From contig NZ_QKYK01000033.1 in NCBI RefSeq assembly GCF_003426815.1, positions 1 through 60,883 on the forward strand: a stretch of 60,883 nucleotides of DNA. Reading direction: 5' to 3'. The position numbers and the translations under genes are program-made. Source of the DNA: Desertimonas flava (GTDB taxonomy: Bacteria > Actinomycetota > Acidimicrobiia > Acidimicrobiales > Ilumatobacteraceae). This document shows, in pieces, positions 1 through 8,722 of this stretch. Below the pieces are notes generated by a model. That model was not told the DNA's origin. It saw nothing but the letters and a program-made list of their open reading frames with translations, and made no database searches. Within the stretch, counting starts at the first letter, position 1; the number at the start of each line of letters is the position of its first letter.

Positions 1-100
1 GGATCGGTGTCCACCGGCGGATCCGTCTCCACCGGCGGATCGGTCTCCACCGGCGGATCCGTCTCCACCGGCGGATCCGTCTCGACGGGCGGATCGGTCG
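1..100 (-). repeat. 18-bp tandem repeat encoding PPVETD
   Basis: About five in-frame 18-bp units encode Pro-Pro-Val-Glu-Thr-Asp. The array is cut by the window edge. The same unit occurs at 1738-1875 and 2092-2205 in the paralogous gene. Confidence 0.85.
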
Positions 101-1214
101 GATCGGGGGTGTCCGTCGGCTCGGTCGTCTCGGGGACCTCGACGCAGTCGGTGGGGAGGTCCACCACGTGCACGTAGATGTACTCGTCGTGCAGGAGGAT
201 CGGGTTGACCGAACCGAGCGGCTGGTCGGCGATCACGTCGGCCTCGTACATCTGGACGTAGACGGGGACGGGGTTGTCGGCGGGCGTGACGAAGGTGTCG
301 TCGGGCGGCAGGTAGCTCAGCGACGAGAGGACCGACTGCACCTGCTCCTCGGTGCCCACCACCGAGAACGACCCGGCGATGCCGAGCGGCGTGTAGGCGA
401 AGCCACTGGTGTCGGCGCCGACGAGCAGCGTGCCGCGATCGGAGGTGCCGGGCGGGTCGATCCTGACGAACGCCACCAGGCAGTGCCCCTGACCCTGCAT
501 CGTCGCCGGCACGTACGTGCAACCGCTGCTGTCGAACGGCGGGTCGATGGCGATGTTGCGGGCCTCACCGGTGACGGGGTCGGGCGCCACCGTGAAGTCC
601 AACTGGACGCCGCGGGGCGTGTAGACGTGCCGGGGAAGGTTGGTGAACCACGAATCGACGGCACCGACCATGTCGGTGACGTGGATGGCCACCTTGCGGG
701 TGCTGAGCCCGCCGCCTCCGGCGTCGTAGCCCTCCACCGTGAAGGGCACGGGGGCCCCACCGTCGGTGGTGAAGGCGGCCGGCGGGACGTACGTCACGCT
801 CGCCAGGGCCGCCTGGAGGGCGGCCTTCGGTCCGGTGACCGTGAAGTCGGCCTCGCCGCTGCGCCCGGCGCCGACGTAGGCGAGCTGGGAGTCGTCGATG
901 GTGACCGTCCCCATGCCCGGCGTCACGGCGAAGTGCGCGCCGGCGCAGTTGCCGACGTAGTCGTTGGTGGCCGGGGTGTTGACCACGCACGTGGCGTCGT
1001 CGCCGCCGAACTCGATCGCCAGCGCACGCGAAGCCCCGCTCACGGGGTCGGTGCCGCTGAACGGCAGGGGCGTCGCCAGCTCGGTCCACACCTCGCCCGG
1101 CGCCGAGCTGACGCTGGCGGCCGAGGCGCCCAGGCTGGGCACGAGGGACACACCGCCGACGGTCAGACCGGCGGCGACGAGGGGGATGACCTTCCGGCCA
1201 CGGAATGCGCTCAT
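1..1214 (-). CDS. Secreted repeat protein, likely LPxTG-anchored, 3' end outside window
   Basis: About 404 codons are present; the C-terminus runs off the left edge. The start at 1214 (MSAFRGRK) follows an AAGGAG ribosome site. Residues 1-34 look like a signal peptide ending in ASA. Then comes a pair of beta-rich modules of roughly 110 residues, each with a TDGG.PVP.TVEGYDAGGG-like stretch, and last a run of hexapeptide PPVETD/PPVDTD units at 1-100. The neighbour at 1427-2818 is a paralog: the first 150 residues and the repeat are close matches, and that copy ends in LPETG, so this one probably does too. Function is unknown; a cell-wall stalk or adhesin is inference. Confidence 0.8.
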   Translation of the reverse strand, partial: MSAFRGRKVIPLVAAGLTVGGVSLVPSLGASAASVSSAPGEVWTELATPLPFSGTDPVSGASRALAIEFGGDDATCVVNTPATNDYVGNCAGAHFAVTPGMGTVTIDDSQLAYVGAGRSGEADFTVTGPKAALQAALASVTYVPPAAFTTDGGAPVPFTVEGYDAGGGGLSTRKVAIHVTDMVGAVDSWFTNLPRHVYTPRGVQLDFTVAPDPVTGEARNIAIDPPFDSSGCTYVPATMQGQGHCLVAFVRIDPPGTSDRGTLLVGADTSGFAYTPLGIAGSFSVVGTEEQVQSVLSSLSYLPPDDTFVTPADNPVPVYVQMYEADVIADQPLGSVNPILLHDEYIYVHVVDLPTDCVEVPETTEPTDTPDPTDPPVETDPPVETDPPVETDPPVETDPPVDTD

Positions 1215-1260
1215 CGGGAAACTCCTTCATCAGAACGACTCCTCGTTGAGCCGTCGTGCC

Positions 1261-1299
1261 GTTCATGAGCGCGGCCGTCCCGACCGCTCGCGACTTTTC
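1261..1299 (-). promoter_or_regulatory. Conserved upstream element of the LPxTG paralogs (copy 1)
   Basis: On the minus strand this reads GAAAAGTCGCGAGCGG, nine variable bases, then CCGCGCTCATGAAC. The same blocks occur at 2864-2901 at nearly the same distance from the start of the paralogous gene. Conservation in the untranslated region suggests shared regulation or a recent duplication that included the leader. Confidence 0.5.
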
Positions 1300-1353
1300 G
1301 TGAAGTTTTCCGATGGGACCGGCGACGTGCCGCCGGGGCCCGGCGGACGCGAC

Positions 1354-1393
1354 CGAGGGACGGTGCGCACCGTTCGATGCACACCGTCCCTCG
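1354..1393 (-). terminator. Hairpin downstream of the 1427-2818 LPxTG gene
   Basis: CGAGGGACGGTG (1354-1365) pairs perfectly with CACCGTCCCTCG (1382-1393), a 12-bp stem with a 16-nt loop. It lies just after the stop codon at 1427. There is no T-tract, as is usual in high-GC actinomycetes. Confidence 0.6.
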
Positions 1394-1426
1394 TTCGGGT
1401 TGCCCCGTCGGACGGGGCGGTGTCGG

Positions 1427-2818
1427 TTACCGGTTCGACGTGTCGCCGCGAGCGGCGAGCAGGGCGACACCGCTGGCCGTCAGCAGACCGGCGAAGGCGG
1501 CGATCAGCAGCGTCGGTGAACCGGTTTCCGGAAGGGTGCCGCCGGGAACCGTGGTGTCAGGCGGGCAGGTCGGCAGCGGCACGAGGCCGGCGAGCGGGCG
1601 GGAGAAGCCGAACGAACCGGGCAGCGGCTGCTGGAGACCGGGCTCCGGAACGGTGGCGATCGTGAGCGGCGGGATCGAGATGTTCGGGATCGGGATCGTC
1701 GGGATCGTGGGGATCTCGAAGTCGTCGGGGATCGTGAACGTCGGCGGATCGGTCTCCACGGGCGGATCGGTCTCCACGGGCGGATCGGTCTCGACCGGAG
1801 GCTCCGTCTGGACCGGAGGTTCCGTCTCGACCGGAGGCTCCGTCTCGACCGGAGGTTCCGTCTCGACCGGAGGCTGCGTCGGGTCGGGCCCGTCGGAGCA
1901 CTCCGGTGTGACGGGGCACTCGGGCGTGGGCACGGGAGCCAGTCCCGGGCGGGAGAAGCCGAACTGGCCGTTGGGCGGCACCACGAGCACGGGCGGAGCC
2001 GTCGGCAGGACGTCGATGCTCGGGAACGTGATGTTGGGGATCGGGATCGTGGGGATCGTGGGGATCTCGAGATCGTCGGGGATCGTGAACGTCGGCGGAT
2101 CGGTCTCAACGGGCGGATCGGTCTCAACGGGCGGATCGGTCTCAACGGGCGGATCGGTCTCAACAGGCGGGTCCGTCTCAACAGGCGGCTCCGTCTCCAC
2201 GGGCGGCTCGGTCACCTCGGGGACGTCGTCGGGCTCGGTCGTCCCGGGGACCTCGGGGCACTCGACGGGCGGATTGTCGGTGACGTGGATCGACACGTAC
2301 TGCGTGTCGAGCCCGCCGCCGCCGGCGTCGTAGCCCTCCACCGTCATGGGGACGGGCGAGGCGCCGTCGGTGGTGAACCCGGGTGCCGGCACGTAGGTGA
2401 TCGAGGCCAGGGCGGCCTGGACGTCGGCGATCTTGCCGGTGATGGTGAATGTGTAGTCGCCGCTGACAGTGCCACCGACGTAGCCGACCTGCGAGGCGTC
2501 GACCGTGATCGTGCCCGTACCCATCGGGACGTAGAAGTGGGCCCCGGCGCAGTCGCCGGTGTAGTCGTTGGTCGCCGGGACGTTGACGACGCACGACGTG
2601 TCATCGCCGGCGAAGTCGATGGCCAGCGCGCGCGACAGCCCGTTGACCGGGTCGACGCCGGTGAAGGCCAGGGGCATGTCGACGCCCGTCCAGGCCTCGG
2701 CCGGGAAGGCGGTCACGCTCGCCGCCGAGGCGGAGAGGCCACCGGCCAGGGTGAGCCCACCGACGGTCACACCGGCGGCGAGCAGGGGGATGACCTTGCG
2801 GCCACGGAATGCGCTCAT
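1427..2818 (-). CDS. LPxTG-anchored surface protein with PPVETD stalk
   Basis: 463 residues. The start at 2818 is chosen because GAAGGAG lies just upstream and the paralog begins with the same MSAFRGRK; a longer reading from 2869 lacks such support. Signal peptide to about residue 33, one beta-rich module (about 34-190), then two low-complexity blocks of PPVET(D/E) hexapeptides, each followed by an IPTIPTIPIPN segment and a 40-residue spacer containing FGFSRP. The C-terminus is a sortase signal: LPETG at 429-433, a hydrophobic helix, and a short tail with Arg. Such proteins are covalently attached to peptidoglycan by a class E/F-type sortase; no sortase gene lies in the window. Confidence 0.85.
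   Translation of the reverse strand: MSAFRGRKVIPLLAAGVTVGGLTLAGGLSASAASVTAFPAEAWTGVDMPLAFTGVDPVNGLSRALAIDFAGDDTSCVVNVPATNDYTGDCAGAHFYVPMGTGTITVDASQVGYVGGTVSGDYTFTITGKIADVQAALASITYVPAPGFTTDGASPVPMTVEGYDAGGGGLDTQYVSIHVTDNPPVECPEVPGTTEPDDVPEVTEPPVETEPPVETDPPVETDPPVETDPPVETDPPVETDPPTFTIPDDLEIPTIPTIPIPNITFPSIDVLPTAPPVLVVPPNGQFGFSRPGLAPVPTPECPVTPECSDGPDPTQPPVETEPPVETEPPVETEPPVQTEPPVETDPPVETDPPVETDPPTFTIPDDFEIPTIPTIPIPNISIPPLTIATVPEPGLQQPLPGSFGFSRPLAGLVPLPTCPPDTTVPGGTLPETGSPTLLIAAFAGLLTASGVALLAARGDTSNR
1738..1875 (-). repeat. 18-bp tandem repeat (PPVET D/E) in LPxTG gene, distal array
   Basis: About seven in-frame 18-bp units with drift between Asp and Glu at position six. It follows a copy of the IPTIPTIPIPN-encoding segment that also borders the array at 2092-2205, so a larger unit (array plus segment) has itself been duplicated inside the gene. 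Confidence 0.8.
2092..2205 (-). repeat. 18-bp tandem repeat (PPVETD) in LPxTG gene, proximal array
   Basis: About six in-frame units, four of them identical at the DNA level, which implies recent slippage or conversion. Confidence 0.8.
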
Positions 2819-2863
2819 GGGGAACTCCTTCGTCTGCCGGCCCGTCAGTGGGCCGTTCGTGAC

Positions 2864-2901
2864 GTTCATGAGCGCGGGCCGCCGGCCCGCTCGCGACTTT
2901 T
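2864..2901 (-). promoter_or_regulatory. Conserved upstream element of the LPxTG paralogs (copy 2), with hairpin
   Basis: Matches the element at 1261-1299. Its centre (2874-2890) is GCGGGCC-GCC-GGCCCGC, a perfect 7-bp hairpin, which may also end transcription from pth (stop at 2939). Confidence 0.5.
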
Positions 2902-2938
2902 CCGGGATTCTTTTCGGGCTGCTTCGGTCGCCCGGAGC

Positions 2939-3562
2939 TCAGGCCTCGGGGACCCGCTTGGTGTTGAAGCGGCGCATCGCCGCGTCGGGCGACTCGGCGA
3001 CGATCAGCTCGACCGCGTCGGCGGCCTCCTGCACGGCGACGTCGAACAGCTCGCGCTGACGAGTCGGCAGCTTGGAGAGCACGTGGCCGGCCCCGCGTTC
3101 CTTCGACGGCGGCTTGCCGACTCCGATGCGCACGCGCACGAAGTCTTGCGTGCCGAGGTGCTGGACGATGCTGCGCAGCCCGTTGTGCCCGGCCAGTCCA
3201 CCGCCGACCTTGACGCGCACCGTGGTGGGCTCGAGATCGAGCTCGTCGTGGACGATGACGAGCTTGGCTGCGTCATCGATGCCGTACCGGCGCACGAGCG
3301 ACCGCACGGCGAGGCCCGATTCGTTCATGTACGTGAGCGGGAAGGCCAAGACGACACGCGGCGCGTCGGTGCCCGGGGGGCCGAAACGGGCCTCGCCCAC
3401 CAAGGCGTTGTCCCGTCCGCCCTTCATCGCCGCGCCGTGGCGCTCGGCGAGCAGGCTGACGACCTGTTGGCCGACGTTGTGGCGCGTGCCGGCGTACTCC
3501 TTGCCGGGGTTGCCCAGCCCGACCACGAGGTGGTCGAACGGTGTGGTGGAGCGGCCGCGCAT
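2939..3562 (-). CDS. pth: Peptidyl-tRNA hydrolase
   Basis: 207 residues, normal for bacterial Pth. It hydrolyses the ester bond of peptidyl-tRNA released from stalled ribosomes, recycling tRNA in the cytoplasm. Visible family motifs: LVVGLGNPGKEYAGTRHNVG near the N-terminus with the catalytic His in TRHNVG, LTYMNESG around residue 78, HDELDL near 105, and GGGLAGHNGLRS near 120. It starts 24 nt after rplY ends and is probably co-transcribed with it, as in other actinobacteria where glmU, prs, rplY and pth are clustered. Confidence 0.97.
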   Translation of the reverse strand: MRGRSTTPFDHLVVGLGNPGKEYAGTRHNVGQQVVSLLAERHGAAMKGGRDNALVGEARFGPPGTDAPRVVLAFPLTYMNESGLAVRSLVRRYGIDDAAKLVIVHDELDLEPTTVRVKVGGGLAGHNGLRSIVQHLGTQDFVRVRIGVGKPPSKERGAGHVLSKLPTRQRELFDVAVQEAADAVELIVAESPDAAMRRFNTKRVPEA

Positions 3563-3586
3563 CGCGCTGGCGGTGCGGCCGGCCGA

Positions 3587-4261
3587 CTACTCGGCGGCGG
3601 CGTCGCCCTCGGCGGCAGCCTCGCCGCCCTCGCCACCCTCGGCGGCCTCGGCCTCCTGCTCGGCAGCGGCCTCGGCGTCGGCCGCCTCGATCTCGGCGAC
3701 CTCGCCGCGCATCGTGAGCACGGTGACGACCGGCGACTCGGGATCGCCGGTGGGCGTGACGCCCTCCGGCATCGGCACGTCGGCGAGACGGATCACGGTG
3801 TCGAGCTCCATGGCGCTGATGTCGATGACGAACTCGGCCGGGATGTTCCGCGGCGTCGTGACGACTTCGATCGAATCCACGGCCGGGTCGACGAGACCGT
3901 TGTTCTGGGTGACGGCGTCGGCCTCGCCCTCGAGGCGCAGCGGCACCGAGACCGTGATCGACTCGTCGAGGTTCACCTGGATGAAGTCGACGTGGCTGAC
4001 GTTGCGGCGCACCGGATGGCGCTGCAGGTCCTTGACGATCGCCGGGTACACCTTGCCGTCGACGGTGAGGTCGAGCACGGTGTTGAAGCCGGCGGCGCCG
4101 GACACCGCGATTCGCAGGTCACGGCGGTCGACGGCGATCGACAACGGCTCCATGCCGTGGCCGTAGAGCACGCCGGGGATCTTGTTCTCGCGGCGCAGGC
4201 GACGCGACGCGGCGCTGCCGGTCTCGCGGCCGGTCTGGGCATTGAGGACGGTTGACGCCAT
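3587..4261 (-). CDS. rplY: 50S ribosomal protein bL25 (Ctc/TL5 form)
   Basis: 224 residues. The start MASTVLNAQ at 4261 is used; a longer open frame upstream has no family similarity. The N-terminal 5S-rRNA-binding domain shows SRRLRRENKIPGVLYGHG, followed by the C-terminal Ctc domain (VDFIQVNLDE, then EADAVTQNNGLV and IPAEFVIDIS). The last 40 residues are almost only Ala, Glu and Gly, an acidic tail typical of high-GC actinobacterial homologues. Binds 5S rRNA in the central protuberance of the large subunit. Lies between prs and pth. Confidence 0.96.
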   Translation of the reverse strand: MASTVLNAQTGRETGSAASRRLRRENKIPGVLYGHGMEPLSIAVDRRDLRIAVSGAAGFNTVLDLTVDGKVYPAIVKDLQRHPVRRNVSHVDFIQVNLDESITVSVPLRLEGEADAVTQNNGLVDPAVDSIEVVTTPRNIPAEFVIDISAMELDTVIRLADVPMPEGVTPTGDPESPVVTVLTMRGEVAEIEAADAEAAAEQEAEAAEGGEGGEAAAEGDAAAE

Positions 4262-4436
4262 GGCGAGGTGTTCCTTGCTTCGTTCGGTTCGTGCGGGGGG
4301 CGCGACGGCGCCCGAGCCGGCTCGCAATCCTATCCGGCCCAAGGCGAAATCGACCCACGCCTCGGCCACGCCAGGCAACGCGCGGATGGAGACCGGTCGG
4401 AGGACGACCAACGCGCGGTCGCCGTCGGGGGGTGCT

Positions 4437-4457
4437 CGAGGGGGGATTCCCCCCCTC
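4437..4457 (-). terminator. G/C-run hairpin downstream of prs
   Basis: A run of six G pairs with a run of seven C around an ATT loop, extended by CGA/TCG with one bulge. A second hairpin, GCGCAGC-TT-GCTGCGC, lies just upstream in the prs reading direction (about 4470-4485). Together they probably end the prs transcript. Confidence 0.5.
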
Positions 4458-4483
4458 GATGCGGCGATCAGCGCAGCTTGCTG

Positions 4484-4580
4484 CGCCGCCGCCTCTTTCA
4501 ACTCTTCAGTGCGAGCGAAGCGAGCTCGAATCAAACTCGCCGCAGGCGAGCGAGCGAAGCGATGCTCGCCGAGGACGAAA
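4484..4580 (-). repeat. Interspersed repeat E, copy 1 (after prs stop)
   Basis: Read on the minus strand this about 95-bp segment matches 60697-60790 over nearly its whole length with a few short indels: it starts TTTCGTCCTCGGCG, passes through GCATCGCTTCGCTCG, a CTCGCC-TGC-GGCGAG hairpin and CTCGCTTCGCTCGCA, and ends GAAGAGTTGAAAGAGGC. It begins one base after the prs stop codon. It fills most of the 320-bp gap between prs and rplY. Confidence 0.8.
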
Positions 4581-4581
4581 C

Positions 4582-5595
<1,014 letters not shown>

Positions 5596-5690
5596 CTCCC
5601 CACCAGTCCTCTCGTGGTCGCAGTGCGCTCACAGTGTAGGTCCACCCCCTTCCCACGGCCAGATTCCGCCCGCCGGGCAGGCGACACACC

Positions 5691-5706
5691 CGCGTCCGTG
5701 GACGCG
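5691..5706 (-). terminator. Hairpin right after glmU
   Basis: CGCGTCC-GT-GGACGCG, a perfect 7-bp stem 7 nt beyond the glmU stop codon at 5714. It suggests that glmU transcription ends here and prs has its own promoter. Confidence 0.45.
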
Positions 5707-5713
5707 TGGCGGC

Positions 5714-6754
5714 TCAGAGCGCGGAGGACGGCCCGAGGTGGGCGAACGGCCCGACCACCGTGCCGGGCGCGATGGTGGCCTGCTCCCCCACGCTGAACTG
5801 GATGCGCACGTCGTCGCCGACCCGGCAGTCGACGAGGCGGGTGGAGGGCCCGATCTCGCACCGGTTGCCCACCACCGTGCTGCCCTGCAACATCACGCCC
5901 GGGTACAGCGTGACGTCGCGCCCGAGCTGCACCGTGACGTCGATGAACGTCTGGCGCGGATCGAGCATCGTCACGCCGTTGAGGAGCCAGCCGCGGTTGG
6001 TCCGCGACCGGAGCTCCCGCTCGGCGAGGGCGAGCTGCCACCGGTCGTTGACGCCCTGCGTCTCGGTCGCCGGCGCCTCGACGGTGCCCACCCGGTGACC
6101 CATGCCGGCGAGCATGCCGACGACGTCGGTGAGGTAGTACTCGCCCTGGGCGTTGTCGGGCGACAGCTGGCGCAGGGCGGGGCCGAACAGGTCGCGCCGG
6201 AACGCGTAGATGCTCGTTCCCACCTCACGCACCTGGAGCTGCTCGGGGGTGGCGTCGCGCTGTTCGACGATGCCGACGACGTCGCCGTCCTTGCCGCGGA
6301 TGACCCGCCCGTACCCCGTCGGGTCGTCGAGGACGCTGGTGAGCATCGTCGCCGCGTTGTCGTTGGCGACGTGCGTGGCCACCAACTCGTCGAGCGTCTC
6401 GGGGAGGAGCAGCGGGGCGTCGCCCGGCAGCACCACAACCGTCGAGTCGTCGTCGAAGTCGTCACCGGGCAGGGCGGTCATGCCGTAGGCCGCGGCGTCG
6501 CCCGTGCCCCGCTGGGTGACCTGTTCGACGAACGCCAGGTTCGACCAGGCGGGCGCCAGCTTGGAGACCTCGCCCATCACGCGGTCGGCGCCGTGGCCGA
6601 CGACCAGTGCCGTGGTCGTGGGTCGTAGGGCGTGCAGCGCCTCGATGACGTGGAGCACCATCGCCCGACCGCAGATCATGTGGATCGGTTTCGGGCGGTC
6701 GGAGCGCATCCGCGTTCCCTCCCCCGCGGCCAGCACGATCGCTGCAACACTCAT
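5714..6754 (-). CDS. glmU: GlmU-like UDP-GlcNAc pyrophosphorylase, shortened C-terminus
   Basis: 346 residues against about 450-490 for complete GlmU. The N-terminal uridyltransferase domain is intact: LAAGEGTRMRSDRPKPIH at residues 8-25, GHGADRV near 60, QRGTGDAAAYG near 90, GDAPLL near 120. The left-handed beta-helix begins (IDVTVQLGRDVTLYPG, IGPSTRLVDC) and stops after VGPFAHL, so the acetyltransferase active-site coils that should follow are missing. Downstream DNA in all three frames shows no hexapeptide repeats, so this is not a simple frameshift. Its place beside prs-rplY-pth supports orthology with glmU. Start at 6754 (MSVAAIVLAAG); a TACGGT box ends 8 nt before it. Confidence 0.85.
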   Translation of the reverse strand: MSVAAIVLAAGEGTRMRSDRPKPIHMICGRAMVLHVIEALHALRPTTTALVVGHGADRVMGEVSKLAPAWSNLAFVEQVTQRGTGDAAAYGMTALPGDDFDDDSTVVVLPGDAPLLLPETLDELVATHVANDNAATMLTSVLDDPTGYGRVIRGKDGDVVGIVEQRDATPEQLQVREVGTSIYAFRRDLFGPALRQLSPDNAQGEYYLTDVVGMLAGMGHRVGTVEAPATETQGVNDRWQLALAERELRSRTNRGWLLNGVTMLDPRQTFIDVTVQLGRDVTLYPGVMLQGSTVVGNRCEIGPSTRLVDCRVGDDVRIQFSVGEQATIAPGTVVGPFAHLGPSSAL

Positions 6755-6834
6755 CGCTTCGCACCGTACCCCCACCGGACGGTCGGACCCACGCATTCCG
6801 TCGCCTTCCCGCGCTACCGTTTCGACGGCGACTT

Positions 6835-6908
6835 TCCGGGGTCGTTCAATGGTAGGACACCTGGTTTTGGTCCAGGGTATAGGGGTTCGAGTCCTCTCCC
6901 CGGAGCCA
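6835..6908 (+). tRNA. tRNA-Gln (anticodon TTG)
   Basis: A full cloverleaf can be drawn: acceptor TCCGGGG with CCCCGGA, D-arm GTTCAATGGTAGGAC, anticodon stem CCTGG/CCAGG around loop TTTTGGT giving anticodon TTG, T-arm AGGGG-TTCGAGT-CCTCT. Discriminator G and an encoded CCA end (6906-6908). Reads CAA, and CAG by wobble. It stands alone, divergent from glmU. Confidence 0.97.
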
Positions 6909-6975
6909 CGGCGCACGCGAACGTGACCCGTCGGCTACCGCATCGGCGGGGCCAGCCGATAGCGTGGCGGCCCTT

Positions 6976-7068
6976 ATGGGTTCGTTGATCAAGAAGCGGC
7001 GCAAGCGGATGCGGAAGAAGAAGCACAAGAAGATGCTCCGCCGCACGCGCCACCAGCGCCGCAAGTAG
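6976..7068 (+). CDS. 30S ribosomal protein bS22 (AURKAIP1/COX24 domain)
   Basis: A 30-residue, extremely basic protein beginning MGSLIKKRRKRM and ending RTRHQRRK. This pattern is that of mycobacterial bS22, a tiny small-subunit protein seen in actinobacterial ribosome structures and often missed by gene callers. It binds rRNA near the decoding region. It lies alone between tRNA-Gln and the convergent ispE. Confidence 0.93.
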   Translation: MGSLIKKRRKRMRKKKHKKMLRRTRHQRRK

Positions 7069-7114
7069 CTCCGCGTTCCACCACGTCGTCGGACCGCTGG
7101 TCAGGCGGGAGTGG

Positions 7115-7882
7115 TCAGGCGGAAGTGGTGGTCTCGATGACCGTCGCGCCATCGCGTTCGGTGGGCGCCAGCGTCTCTGCGTGGCTGCCCTCCACGAACC
7201 ATGTCGCGCCGCTCCCGGCGAGCACCGGAGTCGATCCCACGAGCGAACCGATACGGTCGCGCCACCACGACAGGCGTGGCTCGACGCGCACTGCCGCCGG
7301 TTCGAGATCGTTCGGCCCGTCCGCGGTCGGACCGCCCAGTTCGTCCCACGCCCGGTACACCGCCGGCGTGCTGACCGACAGCGGCGGCACGACGAGCGTG
7401 AACGTCCTCACCGTCGGCGTCATCGGTTCGATCCGCTCACCGATGCCCAGGACCCGCGCCCGGCCACCGACGAGGCAGAACGGCACGTCGGCGCCGAGCC
7501 CCACGGCGACCTCGAGGTCGGTGACACCGGCCCAACGCAGGATCGCCGCGGCGTCGGCGGAGCCGCCGCCGAGCCCCCCACCGTTGGGGATCTGCTTGAC
7601 GGCGTGCACCGCCGCCGTCCGTCCGACCACGTCCAGCGCCTTGAGCACCAGATTCGAGCGGTCGGTCGGCACCCCGTCGGCGAACGGACCCGACACGACG
7701 AGCGACGATTCGGCGACCGCCGGCTCGACGCGCAGCGTGTCGGCGAGATCGAGCGTGACCATCTCGGCGTCGATGAGGTGGTAGCCGTCCGGGCGCACGC
7801 TCGTGACACGGAGCGAGCACGTGAGCTTGGCCAGAGCGCGGAGCACCTGGGGCTCGAACGTGATGTCGGCGCCCACACTCAC
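7115..7882 (-). CDS. ispE: 4-diphosphocytidyl-2-C-methyl-D-erythritol kinase
   Basis: 255 residues from a GTG at 7882, whose GTGA overlaps the rsmA stop (4 nt), which indicates translational coupling. GHMP kinase fold: the N-terminal AKLTCSLRV replaces the usual AKINL-type motif, the glycine-rich ATP loop is PNGGGLGGGSADAAA, and GLGADVPFCL holds the catalytic Asp. Acts in the MEP pathway, phosphorylating CDP-methylerythritol on the way to isopentenyl diphosphate. Slightly shorter than E. coli IspE (283). rsmA-ispE adjacency is the standard actinobacterial order. Confidence 0.95.
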   Translation of the reverse strand: MSVGADITFEPQVLRALAKLTCSLRVTSVRPDGYHLIDAEMVTLDLADTLRVEPAVAESSLVVSGPFADGVPTDRSNLVLKALDVVGRTAAVHAVKQIPNGGGLGGGSADAAAILRWAGVTDLEVAVGLGADVPFCLVGGRARVLGIGERIEPMTPTVRTFTLVVPPLSVSTPAVYRAWDELGGPTADGPNDLEPAAVRVEPRLSWWRDRIGSLVGSTPVLAGSGATWFVEGSHAETLAPTERDGATVIETTTSA

Positions 7883-8718
7883 GTGTCGGCCCCATCCGTC
7901 GTTCCATCGGACCCGGCGACGGCGTCGGTGAGCCGGCACCACGCCGCCACATCGAGCTCCTCGGGGCGGGCCGTGGGCGCCACTCCGGCCGCCTCGAACT
8001 GCTCGTCGGTCACCAGGCCGGCGAGTGAACGGCGCAGCATCTTGCGACGCTGGCCGAACCCCGTGCGCACCAGCCGGAACAGCGGCTCGGGGTCGGTCTC
8101 CGGCGGTTCACGGCGTTCGATGGCGACGAGCGCCGACTCGACGTTCGGCCGCGGCACGAACACCGAGGCGGGAACGAGGCCCACCACCTTGGCCGTGGCC
8201 CAGTAGGCGACCTTGACCGACACGGCCCCGTAGGCGGGGGTTCGCGGGGCCGCGGCGAACCGCTCGGCGACTTCGCGCTGCACCATGACGAGCATGCGGG
8301 CCACTTCGGGCACGCCGTCGAGCAGGTCGCAGATCAGTGGCGTGGCGACGTTGTACGGCAGATTGGCGACGAGCACGACACGACGGCCGGCGAGCAGCGC
8401 CGCCCAGTCGAGCTCCATCGCGTCACCGCGGACCAGGGTGATGTTGCCGATCCCGTCGATCACGGACTCGAGGGCGTCGGCCAGACCGCGATCCACCTCG
8501 ACGGCGGTGACGTCGGCGCCCGTCTCGGCGAGGGCGAGCGTCAACGAACCGAGGCCGGCTCCGATCTCCACGACGTCGTCACCGGGACCGACCCCGGCGA
8601 GGGCGGCGATGCGCCGGACCGTGTTGGGGTCGGCGACGAAGTTCTGGCCGAGCTCGCGGCGTGGTGCCAACCCGCGGTCGGTGAGCAGGTTCCGCACCGC
8701 GGGGCGCGAATGGGTCAT
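7879..8718 (-). CDS. rsmA: 16S rRNA (adenine1518/1519-N6)-dimethyltransferase
   Basis: 279 residues. Start MTHSRPAV at 8718; upstream in-frame codons have no family similarity. Substrate loop GLAPRRELGQNFVADP near residue 15, SAM-binding motif VVEIGAGLGSLT near 50, and NLPYNVATPL near 115, the catalytic NLPY of the KsgA/Dim1 family. Dimethylates two adenines at the 3' end of 16S rRNA; loss is known to give kasugamycin resistance. Begins 4 nt after the stop of the preceding gene and overlaps ispE by 4 nt. Confidence 0.97.
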   Translation of the reverse strand: MTHSRPAVRNLLTDRGLAPRRELGQNFVADPNTVRRIAALAGVGPGDDVVEIGAGLGSLTLALAETGADVTAVEVDRGLADALESVIDGIGNITLVRGDAMELDWAALLAGRRVVLVANLPYNVATPLICDLLDGVPEVARMLVMVQREVAERFAAAPRTPAYGAVSVKVAYWATAKVVGLVPASVFVPRPNVESALVAIERREPPETDPEPLFRLVRTGFGQRRKMLRRSLAGLVTDEQFEAAGVAPTARPEELDVAAWCRLTDAVAGSDGTTDGADT

Positions 8719-8722
8719 CGTG

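Noticed and set aside
1-2205. Regular 18-bp arrays considered as CRISPR
   Set aside because: Units are in-frame codons without spacers and lie inside secreted-protein genes; no cas genes.
2285-4255. 656-codon plus-strand frame across pth and rplY
   Set aside because: Antisense shadow; the minus strand encodes recognisable Pth and bL25.
5596-5713. Frameshifted remainder of GlmU
   Set aside because: No hexapeptide-repeat coding is seen in any minus-strand frame before prs.
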